DNA of 64,000 bases, taken from Phallus indusiatus. Lineage: Eukaryota; Basidiomycota; Agaricomycetes; Phallales; Phallaceae. The stretch spans positions 62,001 to 126,000 of the forward strand of contig JAQFWX010000017.1 in assembly GCA_027605045.1 (NCBI GenBank), given 5' to 3'. The position numbers and the translations under genes were made by a program. Positions 39,260 through 51,634 of this stretch are shown here, one piece after another. Under the pieces are notes generated by a model. It saw only the letters and a program-made list of their open reading frames with translations, made no database searches and was not told the DNA's origin. Each line of letters begins with the position of its first letter. The first letter of the stretch is position 1.

Positions 39260-41660
39260 GATCTCAGTTGATGGTGGCTGATATAAACTTGTTTTATGCT
39301 AATGTATCTTTTGTGTTACTTTCGGGTGGTATTGCATCCATCATCTCGTTTGTGTATTTTGTATTCTGTTAAACTATCTTACCTATAGGCCGTTGGTTAG
39401 CCTTTGATCAGTGTTTTCTTCTTTTCTTATCATTTTCTTTTAGTGGGTTGCTAATACTGCGGAAGTATATACGAAGATATAGCTATATCGTGTTTAATCA
39501 AAATTCCGTCTACACTGAAGGGTATATAAGTGAATATGATTGTCCAAGAGCAGCTGTAGTATACGTAGCATGTAGGTAAAAGTGGTGCTGAAACATGAAA
39601 TATACATTAGGCACTTGGAAATATGAATACAACCGTCCTTTGTTTAAGGGTGAGGTAGCTTACAGATACAAGAAAGCAATGGATACGATACTTTCACTGT
39701 CCCGAAGAGTATCGCGTCTGGTCAACGTTCAAGGTTTTAGATAATGTCCAGACATGGCAATAGCCTCGGTGGAGGCATACCAGTACCCTAGAGCCTTCGT
39801 ACTCCCGAAACCTTCAACGCCATAGACTTGGTTTCACGTTGCTGACTTTGCACTTGTGTGAAGTCCAAATGCCTGGTCAAAGTCGGGACGATTATTCGGT
39901 CCTTAATTTTTGACACTTTTCACCGTATGTGTCCGGTTTATTCCGTGCGTAGTCGAAGAAGAAGCGAGTAGAATATATGATTTCGTAGGCGAAATCAGCT
40001 GAATGAATAGGTTTCGTGGTCAGTGCATACTCTTTGACTTGCAAGATCAGAACTACGTACAAAAGTTTGAGCTTACAGTACAACAACAATTAGTTATAGA
40101 AGTTACGAGAGATGAAAGGGGCACACGTACCTGTCCGAGGAAAGGTCAGAAAATGCCTGTTTTGACATCTGACGCATATTCAGATGGTCGGTGACCACCG
40201 CATGAAAAGGGAGAAAAACACTATCTAACGAAGGTTTTGTTATTAGACTGTTCGTATGGGTTAGGCTCGGGTTAGGCTCACTTCAATACAAGTTGCTAGT
40301 GCCGTCAACCCATCTGCTATGTTCGTTGGTGTCCAGAATTCGGTCGCTGACGAACAGATAACAATAGAATCAAATCAAGATGCAGGTGCACTTCTGATGA
40401 TGGGAACGGTACCTTTGATAACATGGTATTTTCCCAGCAAGCTAAACTGCGTGACGTTTTAGTGTAACTTGTGAATGGTGTTTAAAAACCAGTAGCATCC
40501 ATAAGTACAACAAAATCTTGGTAGAACGTCAACACTGCTGGCTAAGGTTAATATAGATGGTTACCAGACAATGCTCCGTCTTCTTTAAATACTGGCAATT
40601 CCTAGATGTAGTTCAATAAGTCGCTGGAATGATAAAGTGATCAAAGTACCTTTGATACACAAAAGTTTGGCCAATGGTATTCGGCCCCGATGTTCTTCTT
40701 TCGTTATATTATAGAATAACTAAACCATATAATGCGACACTAGGTACCAGTTTAGCAGACTGAAGACATGCTGCATGTTGTGCATATGCTTTACATACCT
40801 TATAGTAATGAAATTGATACTGGTGATATAGACCTGGACAACATGCACCAGATTTATCTTGGACAATACTCCAAACGCTACAGACAATGGACAGCACCAT
40901 TCAATGACCGTTACCTGCACAGATGAAAGGGGGTAAAAGAGCGTACAGGGTGATACAATTACGCCTTGCATAACGGACCATATGACAGTATACATGAAGT
41001 AGATAGGACGTTGAGCAGAACTGAATGAAGACATAGAGCGCGATTCAATAACTTACTTTGCTTGGTCGGAATCTCCAACAGCAAAGCTAGATAATGCATA
41101 TCGATAAATATGCCAGTACCTGCCGAGGAAATTGGGTTTTACGGGAAAAGGTAATGACTGTTTTCTTTTCGAAAAAAAGCATTTTCTGCTTTGTCACGAT
41201 CGAGACATCAATCATCAATAGCCTAACGAAAATCAGAAGTCATATGTATGATATAGGCTCTTGGTGCGATCACGATACAGACTATGCACCACTGTGTGTG
41301 AGATGATGTCATTAAAACTCGTACCTCGTATACTGCATAGTAGGATAAGAGTCGATGCAAAACAAAGAATGAGAACAACGTACCAATTTTCACCAATGAA
41401 TAGTAAATATAGTCTCTGAAAGATAGATAAGGGAGGAAGGACAAGATGGCATAGATCTAATGCAGGTTTTAGCTACGGTCACAGGCACGAATATGACGCT
41501 TACAGTCAAGACATAAAGAATGCGAATTCTGAGAACGCCGAGTGTGAGAACCAATGGATGAAACTGACCCAAACGCTTACATTTGCCTTTGCTCGTGCGG
41601 TCGGTACCGGTAGAATTTCAGAGACATCCTGTGCTTGGGAGATAGACTAATCAAGAGCTA
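39260..41660. other. Long stretch without an assignable gene
   Basis: Minus-strand frames at about 40709-41572 are hydrophobic (for example SVIFVPVTVA and FITIRYVKHMHNMQHVF) and could be relics of a membrane protein, but I cannot name one. A direct duplication GGGTTAGGCTC occurs twice near 40258. No RNA gene was seen. Confidence 0.3.
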
Positions 41661-41691
41661 AGATAGTCGTGTCCGCGGAAAATTAATAAAC

Positions 41692-41889
41692 TCACTGAGT
41701 CGCTCTGCCCCTGTACGTGCTCCAAAATAAAGAGATTTTTCCCTCTTCGAAAACAAGGGTATTCTCGCCAGTTCCTTCAACCAACAGTGTCTGGCGTTCT
41801 TCGGAAATACAAGCTGAGAATTTCATGGAAGTTTTAAGAACGTTCGGTTGGTCTTTGAGATCCTCTATTTCATCGTCTATATCTACCAA
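41692..41889 (-). other. Open coding-like segment, unrecognised
   Basis: A 65-codon minus-strand frame reads VDIDDEIEDLKDQPNVLK, then CISEERQTLLVEGTGENTLV and ISLFWSTYRGRATQ. Its acidic and amphipathic composition looks protein-like, more so than its shadow frames. It may be the end of a gene whose other exons lie to the right. No family recognised. Confidence 0.3.
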
Positions 41890-42047
41890 GCGTAACGGAT
41901 GATTGTCTATCGTGAGTTGGAAAAACGAATTTTGAAAGGAGACGAAAAAAAAATTACTTTGTATGGTGAAGAAACCTACGCGGACGAAATCATGCTCATC
42001 CGCTTTAAACGACAGCGAGAATTGAACTTACGTTTGGGTCACGTTCG

Positions 42048-42211
42048 TTACAGGGGTTCTCAAAAACCTTGTCAGTGCGGAATTTTTTATTTTTTCTTGC
42101 CTGGGCCGATAGGTGCCGAACCCAGGACTTGCTCGATGAAGCTGAAAAAAAGGGGGGCGGAATCAAAAAAAAAAAATCGTGCTGACAAGGTTTTTGAGAA
42201 CCGCTGTAAGG
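42048..42211. mobile_element. Tc1/mariner-like MITE, about 162 bases
   Basis: The left end reads TACAGGGGTTCTCAAAAACC and then TTGTCAG. The right end is the near-perfect reverse complement (CTGACAAGG, TTTTTGAGAACCGCTGTA). The inverted repeats are about 27 bases with one or two mismatches. They begin CAG and are flanked by TA on both sides, the target duplication expected of Tc1/mariner-type insertion. The interior is about 105 bases with A and T runs and a GGTTCGGCACC-like word on the minus strand resembling a tRNA B box. It has no coding capacity. Confidence 0.75.
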
Positions 42212-42214
42212 CGA

Positions 42215-43120
42215 AGAGTTCCGAAAGTAAGAATGATAGAGTCGTGATGTCATGTGACGTGGCGCGAGGACCCACCAGGCACCCCCTGTCCATACCTGAC
42301 TTCTCCAATTCGTTTGGCTCTTCGTCGCCTGTATCCTCCACACCCAGCCACACTTCCCGTCAAAATCCTACACTCCCAGACCCGCGATATTATGCTTTCG
42401 TTGGGACAAACGGACTCGTTTCAGCTTCGGACTCACATTTTAATTCAGGTCCAGGTTCAGCTCAATTATCTCCCACTCATTCAACCAAAACCAAATTTAT
42501 AAGTAACTTTACAACTTGCCAGCATGGAGCCTCGAAGACATCCAACGCAATACCACAAACGCGGGATTTCAAGGCACATTAGGAAAATGTACGTTTCCTT
42601 TACACTTCCTTTCTTAATGTGCCGTTTTTGAGTTCGCGTTTGGCAGTGCTCCTTCGCACTCTTCCGTACGACTACATGAGCGACGCCACACACTTGGTTC
42701 TCATTGCACCAGGCTACCTTGTCAAATACGGGGTCGATAAAAAATACACTTTTGACAGACCACTACATGTTGAAAGCGTTCTACCTGTCTCCGCTCTCAT
42801 GGTGTTTGTGCTATTCCGGACGACAAGACGAACTTCATTAACTCTACAGTTGAGCGGGTCGAGGGAATTTCTAACATACAGTTGTCGGTAGCCTTAATGA
42901 AAGGTATGATAATTCATGATCCTGGTACTTGACGGCGGGACTTAATTCGGCTCCGTCACTCCATCTTAGCTTCTTGACTACGTTGAACAACATCGCGGTG
43001 CACCAGAACAGCACCAAATTAATACAATCTTCACTAACGTATAAACGACTTCACGAACAAGTTTGATCAGTTCTTTTATGAGAAATCATTTCCTTGAATA
43101 AGTCCAACAAGGAAGGTATC
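42215..43120. other. Stretch without an assignable gene
   Basis: The + frame at 41899-42582 crosses the MITE and is therefore not a real gene. The segment at about 42619-42891 has a weak protein-like appearance but no recognisable motif. Confidence 0.3.
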
Positions 43121-43121
43121 T

Positions 43122-43690
43122 CAAGTGATGTTCTTTACTCTTGTTCTTGCATCGTGTGTTGCACTTGTGCAGGGTAAGATCCTTTTGATTTCACATGTAA
43201 AAGTGTTATGTTAAACCGTGGATGTCCTTTGAAGTTACAAGCATTTTTATTAAATTCTACCTGAAAGATACGAAGGCCCAGCATCTTGGTGCATCTGATA
43301 CTAAAAACAATTCAATCCTGTGCAATCCTGTGTTAGTAAAGGTCAGTTCGTCGATTGTGAAGCGATCCAGCCTCGTCGATCGCTTAGTCGCTGCCTGGGG
43401 CTTGGGAGAGACCCTGCGAGAGGGGTCGGAGTCAACACGGGCTTGGTGCGTGGAGGGAGGTGACCGGTGAACCGGTGACCGCTCGGGGCGGGCTCCTCTC
43501 TGCGACTGGGACTCTCCGTCTGCTCCACGCGTCTGCGAGGGGAAACTCTGCTCAATTTGTGGTAACTGCTGTATCTACATGCAATCTGACTGTCTCAATA
43601 TACTCTGAAATGAATGAAGGAGGGATGGGACGGCTTTGGCTACGTCGCGAAACCTTCGAAAATCGCATTTACCCGTCTTTGGATCGATGA
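43122..43690 (+). other. Signal-peptide-like start and GC-rich patch, unrecognised
   Basis: At 43124 a Met opens FFTLVLASCVALVQ, a plausible secretion signal ending at a GT donor. Later pieces include NSILCNPVLVKVSSSIVK. From about 43365 to 43555 the base composition is visibly richer in G and C than its surroundings. A small secreted protein relic is possible, but the family is not identified and the coding frame cannot be followed through the GC-rich patch. Confidence 0.25.
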
Positions 43691-43699
43691 ACCCCGGTA

Positions 43700-46600
43700 G
43701 GACGAGTGTAACTAGAATGCGAGACGAAAAGGAAAAAAAACGCACCGCACCACCCGCAGTAAACGGCCTACGAGGTTGCTGGTGTTGGCGTTGATAACCC
43801 GCTATGAGCTACATAATGAGATTGATCCATGAATAATGCTTGAAGGCTAAAAATTATCTTGTCTGAAAGTGGAATGTGTTTGATGAAATTCAATATATTG
43901 ACGTCAAATAGTAGACCTCTTTTGTCAGTATTTATAATGAATGTCACAAATGCTTAACGAGATAAACAATCAATATTCAATGGCCAATGCATTGGGGTAG
44001 GATGAGAAGCGAAGCTGTAGTGAGAAGAGTGCGAAGGGGAAAAAGACAGTGGGATGGATGGCAATAGAATGGAGGATAACGACCGGGGCACCGCCTGGTT
44101 TGGAAAACAGAACGCTGGCCGAAAATCAGTGTGGTACCAAAACCCTTCTATCACGTCATCGTTCATACAAAAAAAGCGAGACGTCATCTGGAATAGAACC
44201 CAGATCATGACGGGCTTCGTCCGGTCCTTCAATCATGTGAAACAGAACGAATGTGTCTCCTGCGAAGTATAAATCAATAAGAAAGGGAAGAGAAAGAGTA
44301 AAAGGAAAGAAAAAGAGAGAAAGAAAAAAAAACAAAAATAAACATATAGATATCTTTTGTCACTTGCTGTATTATTATTAACATGTTTAATGGCTTGTTT
44401 TCGTGCGAAAAGTTCCCGCTTCATAAGGATAATGTTGGTTCGTAGCTTGACTTGGGATTTGAGACCCGAAAAAAATACGAAGTCGTACACATAAACGACC
44501 CTTCTTGGAGGTGTGGTGATCGTCATCAGCTGCGGTTCAAATGACCCAAAGGATGATTGCACCCTTCCCGTGTGTAATGGAACAGTTTTCGTTCAAGCAG
44601 TGATTCGTCCACTATGAACTGCGTGATCGACCTGCGGGTCGCGATGGTCCCCAGTGATGCAGGACTGGTTTATTTTCGGGCTACTTTCATATGCTTCCCG
44701 TTTCAGGTACTTGAAGGTCCATTCTTGATGGTCCATTCGTGGCAGGCTCTTAGCCTGCAATGATTAGTCAAGAGAGGATGAACACGAGTAAAGGACGGTG
44801 AATGTTGTTCTAACTTTGGGGGGTAGATTGGAAGGAATCGTGACTGATAATTGACATTGCATCACGAAATGAAGGAACAACAGTAAGAACACAATGGATG
44901 ATGATTAGGAAGAGGGCCTGTTGCTTCAACTCTCCCTGGAAGAGGATGAACTTCGTGCTTAAAAAGAAGATTGAAAGATGGTGTTATATATGAACATGAT
45001 GGGCACGATACCTAGCTTTCTTAGAGGCGTAGAATCTATAACTAGATGAGAGTAAAAATGCGAGGGAGAGTTGATAAGTACACCGTTTGCAGAGTGAGAA
45101 TGGCCCTTCTGCACTCTCAGTTCTCACTTCTCCAAAGACTTGTTAAAACTATTCGGTATTAACCCCCATGATTGACCAAACGGAGGGAGATGGGAGAGAA
45201 AAGGGCCGCGAAACAGCGTCGTTTCCTTGAGCAAGGGTACGATACTTTCCCAATTGTTGTTGACTGAAATTTTTGGCATGCATATTTCGTCACTGGGCTC
45301 TGCATGTTTTAGAAAGCGAAAGGCGCTGAATTGAGCGAAGGAGACGAATTCCGAGCACGAACAATACAATAGTATGAAAATTCCCGAAAACTGGATGTGG
45401 CCACGGCGGTGCTTCAGCGTGAGGATTGTGACGCAAACCAACACAGCCCCTGAAGTTGCCGTCGACTTCACGTGATAGTAGTAAGCTACACTTCAGAGGC
45501 TAAAGCCAATACCGAAGAGTAGGTCTTCTGACCCAGTTGTACACCAAGCAATATGTGCATTCTGAGACGACTAGTATTCTGAAGGTAATTTATAAGACAT
45601 CATCACTCATCTTAGACTTCTGGCATATTTCCCCTAGGCCTTTCTCCTTCTTAGTATTCGCCTCTTGAAAATAATTACTCAATCTTCTAGGTTCCTCTAG
45701 TTACCTTGGTTTAGCTGCGTAAGAAGAGATTGCTCTGCTTCGAGACAATTCTGACCAGGCGCCGGTTCACAAACAATTTTGAATGGCGCTGCCAGTATGT
45801 GGTTATCGTGGCTTTTTAGAAATCGTTTCGCCTAACTTTGAGTGGGACAGCGTATTTTCTGCCTTATAAAAATGCCACAAGCCCCCGCTGCACTGAACAG
45901 GGCGGTAAATACGTGTTCTCACAACATGCCAGGTATCGTTATAAGCCACTGGCTCCTTAGATGCGTTGAGAAGATTATCTTATGAGCTGACTTGCAGCTT
46001 TACCCCCTGATTTGCTCGGAGTCAATTCTTGCATCCTCCGCCGGATATCCGCCATAGTCTAAGTGGGCGGAAGAGAGTTTCATTCTTAACGTACATATAC
46101 GCAAGCTACGTCTTCGCAGTGTTCTCTTTGAATATAGCTCAAATCGACCTGAGGGCTAGTGTTGTTTTTCATCCGTTTTGGCATTGAGATTATATCACCG
46201 GGCCGAGGGATTCACAAGGGAGTGCACAGAAGAAATAAATCCAACGCACCTGTTATCCACGCCATCAATCTTAAGTATCCAACATCATGCAACAACGAGC
46301 ACATTACGAGTTGGTCGGAACAATCGGCGAAACGAGACAGGCACCTGAGGAACGGATGGGGTTAACACGGAGACACGAGGAAAGGGGAGCGAGGTGAGGT
46401 GAAGGGAACAAGTGAGAGACAAGAGAAGCTTTATAATCGATGGCCATACTAAACGCTTGATTAAGGATCAACAAAATATGGCTCACAAATATTACTAAGA
46501 ATCAGGGATGACCGACTTTCCGTTTCTGGATTAGTATGTTGTATGCTTCCGGTTGTGCACGATAGACCAAGAGTTTCCTAAAACCCATATACAAAATATT

Positions 46601-47225
46601 AGATTTGGAGTTTTTTTTTCTGATGGTGTGGTGCAACTTGACGCGACGATTGCTGGCTCCCCACCGTCCTGTTTGAAAGTGGGATTGTAAAACTGTAAGG
46701 CATCTAGTGATCCGGTGTCACCATAAAGCCATCTATCTTGATCATCACTCATTTATCCAGGGTGTCACCGGCACCAGTGAACTGACATTTTAATTCGCTA
46801 TTGCTCGCCTTATCATAATGAAATCTCGATACACTAATTCTGCCAGACCATATACACTACCATACAGCTTCCATTCCTTCAATAGCATTTCGCTATTCGG
46901 GGCTAAGCGTGTCTTCCAGAATTTGAATTTGTGCCAGGGGTGTCTCTATTCGAGTTCCTTACCGTTTACGCGCCACGTAGATGCATGTTAATCTCAGTAA
47001 TTGGGCCGAGCCCAAATTCTCAAGGAAAAAGTCCCACGTTATACAGGCTGACTTACTTAATTCTATTCTATATACAGCATTAAACGCAACGTGCGTCACC
47101 GCCTGTCACCGCCTCCTCTCACTATACCCTGTCTAGTTGTCGATTATTAGCCATCCGGCTTACCATACGGCTTACCATAGTACGCGTCATAAATTCATAA
47201 ATAAGCTATCAAAGCAACCTCACAA
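43700..47225. other. Long stretch without an assignable gene
   Basis: No recognisable gene. A polypurine run of about 65 bases lies at 44275-44340. The (-) frame 45124-45471 and others lack family signatures and read as chance frames. No RNA gene was seen. Confidence 0.35.
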
Positions 47226-47230
47226 TAATC

Positions 47231-48840
47231 TTGTATTCAATTAACACCCGAGGCTTAGCGATTCGTGGAAACGGAAAACGACCAAGACAAGCAATTCGGA
47301 AACCTAACTCAAAGATTTTTGAAACAGGGATTTTTGTATACTACATTTCCACTATGGCCTTTCCCCACCTATCGCCATCTCCGCCATCTTACAAAGCCTT
47401 GACCATGGCCTCCGGAGACTTCCTGAACCTGATCGATATCACATATACCAGGTCATCAAATTTTGAATCGTGCTCATTCGTTAACGTCTCACAAAGCGAG
47501 TCGGGTCAGATAACCACCGAAGTTTGGGGAGCAGACGACGACTATATCCAATTAACAGGATAAATTCGAGAGAAGAATCTAACTGGTCGGAGTCAGCCTA
47601 TGCAACTGGATCGTCTCGTCCAGGATTCAGCATACTTCCGATGCCATTACCTGAAAGGCAGCATGATTTAGATCATTCACTATTCTTATGTCACCGGAAT
47701 ACCACCAAAACGTCAGCAGCAGTCCGTTTTAACCTCATTAACTTTTCCTCCGCCAACAAGAGAAGGAGTATACGAATCAGTTTTGCATCTGCCCGCCTTA
47801 TACTGTCGGAAAGGAAACGGCTGGATTCTTTTTTTGACCCGGTTTTCAGCCAAGTTACCTTCCTCTTTCGAAGGATATCAAACATGTTCCTCAATCTCGT
47901 TTTCCCGGACCCCGCGAGACGGTCATCATCCTCGACTTGCGGTTCTTATACTGAAACGGGCTATAGTCATAATTTTACCTATCACTACCATTTATCCCGT
48001 CGCTGTATCTTGTTCTTTGGATCCTCATTTCCGAGGACAGAAACAACAGCCCTAGACGATTCCACCAACGAAGCTCAGACGGAGCGACACGTATCCCCAG
48101 AAGTTCTACTCGACCTCCATGCCTGTTGTCAATACACTGCCTGCGTTCTTTGTTCTGGTCTAATACCCGGTGTACTTACAAGGCTCAAAGTCGTTGCGAC
48201 TATCCTCGAGCCAGCGACTATTTCAATACACTCAGTCAACTGATTCAATCCATTCAAGTTGACCCAGCCCGCCATCTATCGAGCTTGGAACCCTTTATAC
48301 GGGCGAACAACATCGCGGCCGATGGACACTGAGCGACTTGATGGAAGCCACTAGCAACCTAGGATCCGGCACGAATGCTCTGAAGATCGATCTCAAAGAG
48401 TCTGAAGATGACTTTGTGGTACAGGCATGGGAGCATTTGATGACCCAGACTTGGAAAAAGCCGGACGGCGGAGCAGTCCATCGCCGCAAAGCTCTGCTAC
48501 GGGCGTTGCATATCATCGCGGAGTCTCGCTCAAGCCTCAAGCAAAAAGCCTTTGATCCTAGTGCGGAGTTGACCCGAGAAAGCTCATCCTTGGAAGCTCC
48601 TTTTGACATGAAGGGAGAGATGCTGATCAAGATCTGTGGAATCCGGGTTGGTCCCCATTCCGTCTTCTTTCGCTTTGGTTTGATCAGGAGATTCAATACA
48701 AGGTTTTCTCTTTTCTAGATTGTTGCCAGTTGGCTCCAATACATAGAAAACGGTGATGTTGTAAAACGGAACTTCAGCCACTTGACACGTATATTTAGCT
48801 ATATTGAGGCATGGGGCGGAACTGTGGGCCTCGGATGACT
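47231..48840 (+). pseudogene. Unrecognised gene, frame-shifted
   Basis: Plus-strand pieces read as one protein over different frames: PSPPSYKALTMASGDFLNLI and DITYTRSSNFESCSFVN (47370-47490), a hydrophobic stretch around 47960-48030 in a second frame (FYLSLPFIPSLYLVLWILI), RASDYFNTLSQLIQSIQVDP (48205-48265), and a helical 126-codon frame at 48338-48718 containing EDDFVVQAWEHLMTQTWKK and RRKALLRALHIIAESRSS, continuing WLQYIENGDVVKRNFSHLTR at about 48730. A membrane segment followed by a helical soluble domain is suggested. The layout recalls basidiomycete DUF6535-type membrane proteins, but I cannot confirm that. Frame changes near 47560 and 48330 and stops in between suggest decay. Confidence 0.35.
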
Positions 48841-48849
48841 TACGTAACG

Positions 48850-49570
48850 CGCAACAGATCGCTCTTCTCATCGTGAAGTCTCCCCAAATTCTCACTGGAT
48901 TCTCGGACATGTTTCTATTCTGTTTGTTTCTCGTTTCTGGAATCAATTGTTACACCCTAAAAGTCAATCATCCTGAAGCTCTGGCCCGAGGAAGAACGAT
49001 AGTATTCTGCATTGTCAACTCCCAATTAGACCATCGCAATGAACAGAAACGCGGACCAACAACCAAATTGGTCCGCATTGGGCACTCTAAATAGTTGGAT
49101 ATATCAATGTTATAACGGCAGGTCACGATGTTTTTCGAAGGTTAATAACGTCGAGGGCACCTCGGGCCACGCAATCAAAATTGACATACTAGTCAGTACA
49201 ACCTCAGCATTCGAATCGAAATGTTCATTCAAAATCTCAAATTCTGGACCTTTCAGGTTATAGTGATCGCGTCGACGAAGTTGCGAAAGTTACTGGGGCA
49301 TGTTTGATCGGTTTGGGAAAATTGGTCTTTCAGAAGAAAGCTGATTGATTGGACCACAATACCTTGGTATGTTATTTAGATGTCTCGGTGTTGTTCGGCG
49401 CAACATTCTAACTTAGTATCATGTGTTTATTACAGTCCACTTGATCTATTATCATTTCTAAAGGATGTTCATCTACGTTGGCCGCTGAGAGGACCACAAG
49501 CGAAAAAAACCTTCCAGGCTTCTCAGTAATTCTTCCATAGCTTACTAATGACCGTGTCTTGTCTCATTCA
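48850..49570. other. Stretch without an assignable gene
   Basis: Only short frames on both strands, with none recognisable. It may contain the 3' remains of the gene to the left. Confidence 0.3.
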
Positions 49571-49619
49571 TATTCTTAGCTGAGCATCACACATCACACA
49601 TCACCTCTCAGGGTCTGTA

Positions 49620-50220
49620 GTAACTTTAATAAACAGTCAAGTAATACTGGCCTGCACCACCTACTACAACGCCTGCTGCCTTTGTGGTCTGATTGCAGTC
49701 CGCCTCGTTCCTGACCTATCCAAGCTAGTCAAAGGCAACAATATGGGATTAAGTGTTGAATGTCAACTGCAGATCAAGTTGGTATGTTATTCTGCTCTTA
49801 CAAAGCTCGTGGTGTTTATCTATATTGAATTTGAAAAATATATCGCTTTTGTCTTTACTTTTTCGCCTCAAGATCCGCGCTGAAAAGTGGGCATACTTCT
49901 TTTATGGATCAGTCATCAATCCGACCGAATACTGCTTCGTGTGCTGGATTCTTATATACATTTGTGCATCTCTGGCTGCACTCTGGGTTCTCAGCTACGA
50001 ATTTGGCATGATTTCTATCTTGGTGGGTAAAACGCCGTTTACAACGTAAGTATGCATTTTGTGCTTTGTTTCATTCCGTTCTTGCGTTAACCTGAAGGCT
50101 GTATGTCGTGTAGCCTATTACGCCGCCGCCTGGGTCAGCGGCGAAGAGGGGTACGGGATGGACCATGGGACCGGTTTAATATTCGCAATCATTGTTGCCG
50201 AAGCGTTGGGGTCGGTGTAA
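49620..50220 (+). pseudogene. Hydrophobic membrane-protein remnant, unrecognised
   Basis: The + strand reads VILACTTYYNACCLCGLIAV then RLVPDLSKLVKGNNMG, an intron with a good GT-AG pair (49781-49873), IRAEKWAYFFYGSVINPTEY and WILIYICASLAALWVLSYEF. After another intron-like gap comes VAYYAAAWVSGEEGYGMD and GLIFAIIVAEALGSV ending at 50220. Two to four membrane helices are suggested. No family could be named and the start is not found. Confidence 0.3.
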
Positions 50221-50534
50221 ATTCGGTAGAACGTTGTTAATAAACTATCCACTTTGCGTTAATAGAGACTTGTGAACGACGTGAAGACTTAAGTTTAGTG
50301 AGCAGATGTGAGAGTTATCTTCGTGAATTCGAAGTCTAAGGAATTTTGGCATACAATGGGAGTGTTTATATAGATTTTAGATAAAGAAGGAAATGAATGG
50401 TCATGAAATGGAGTCATGAGTCTGGCTTCGTGTTTTTCGCCTACACCTGGTGGTAAACACGTCGCTTTCCCATCCACCGTTACCACCTATTCAAGAAAAT
50501 CAAGATTTGCAAATTGCTGCGCGGTGTGCATGTT

Positions 50535-50993
50535 CGGTCGATTACTCGGACAATTCTCTTCGCACTGAACAATGCAATGTAATCACTGAATAAACAATGG
50601 TTTACGATACATTGATTACAACAAAAATATATAGTCATATCGAAGCCAACAACGACATGTTTATGCTTCATCAGAATTTCAAAACAAGCTCTTTTATTTT
50701 GCTAGTTGGGTCATTCGTATTTTCAACATAGACTGAAGTGAGCTGAGATGCTTACTATTGCTTTTGCGACCACCAGTCGTTGCAGGTGCGGCATTAGCCT
50801 GACTTTCCTCCTTGTCTTCCTTATCAAGCACGATACGCTTTTGACACTTAAAGAGTTTATCAACAGCTTGAAAACGGCAAGTATCATACTAACATACTTT
50901 ACGTGGTCTCGAATTGTCCCCATCTACGCCCTCTGAGCTGTCTTCATCACGCTCTTCAAGGGGCTGAGCTCCTCGCCTTCGCCTTCAGGGATA
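50535..50993 (-). repeat. Left arm of a 459-base inverted repeat
   Basis: This arm is the reverse complement of 52145-52603 over 459 bases with a single mismatch noticed (AATTGTCC against AACTGTCC in the matching strand). The arm codes, on the minus strand, for the acidic-to-basic tail of an unknown protein (EGEELSPLEERDEDSSEGVD then KSNSKHLSSLQSMLKIRMTQ), with a stop at 50694. In this copy the coding frame continues inward into the spacer, so the left arm is probably the original position. Confidence 0.95.
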
Positions 50994-51620
50994 CCAGCAC
51001 CGGTAACTTAATCACCACCAGCACTGCAGAATCTACAGTTGGTTCACCCTTCTTCCCTTTCTCGACTTCGTCTCCTTTTCGTCATCGCTCTCGTTCGTCT
51101 TTATAGCCGCTGTTCACGCCATCGCTTCTTCACGTCCTTGTCACCGCTCATCTGCAAGCTTTTCAGCTTCAATATCAATACGGAGTTGTTGCAAACGTTT
51201 GCGCTAGCAAGAATAGAACAAGCTTCTTCCGGACAGCAATAAACTGGACCGCGTACTTTGAAAGCGTCAGTTCTCTCCTGTTCCCTTTTGCCGTCAGTCA
51301 TGCAGCATCATGCTCCTTTTTGATCGCAGATTACGCATATCTTGGGCATGCAAATGCCGCGCATATTCTCTCCATACTTCCTTCATTGATTTGCGATGTC
51401 CACATTTTAAGGGAGCTGAGGTGAGGTATCCGCTGCCAGGGTTGCAAACAATCTAATATGAATTGTTTAATGCCAGTCAGATCTATTGGTAGGAGGTACA
51501 TACTTTTGAGCATGACCGGCTTGTTCAATCGCGTGGCGCAGGTCTTCCAACGTACGTTTGGCCGGCGATATTGCGAAAAGTAACTCAGCTGCTTTTCGCT
51601 GTATCATGTTTTCGTTCCGT
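50694..51620 (-). pseudogene. Charged protein gene tail, unrecognised, duplicated inverted at its 3' end
   Basis: Downstream of the SRPK relic on the same (minus) strand are pieces AAELLFAISPAKRTLEDLRH (about 51610), YARHLHAQDMRNLRSKRSMM (about 51350), QQLRIDIEAEKLADER (about 51180), KTNESDDEKETKSRKGRR (about 51090), then the inverted-repeat coding tail ending LAK at 50694. The protein is highly charged, with coiled-coil character, and I do not recognise it. Stops and frame changes lie between the pieces. It is listed separately from SRPK because the join is unclear. Confidence 0.35.
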
Positions 51621-51634
51621 CTCTCTTTCTTCAG

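Noticed and set aside
40255..40285. GGGTTAGGCTC repeated twice, telomere-like
   Set aside because: Only two 11-base copies with interrupting bases. Not an array of TTAGGG and too short to mean an interstitial telomere.
42100..42150. B-box-like GGTTCGGCACC on the minus strand as a tRNA or SINE promoter
   Set aside because: No A box, cloverleaf or anticodon arm could be found around it. Kept only as a remark on the MITE.
41899..42582. 227-codon open frame on the + strand
   Set aside because: It runs straight through the 162-base MITE, including its inverted ends and A runs, so the frame is a chance product of the insertion.
46531..46752. Start-like minus-strand frame with DRWLYGD, reminiscent of Fip1-type N-termini
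   Set aside because: Only a six-residue resemblance, with no downstream Fip1 motif found. Too weak to call.
50748..50936. Small identical proteins encoded twice at 50748-50936 (+) and 52202-52390 (-)
   Set aside because: These are antisense shadows of the inverted-repeat arms. The opposite-strand frame with an acidic/basic tail and a shared stop is the better coding candidate.
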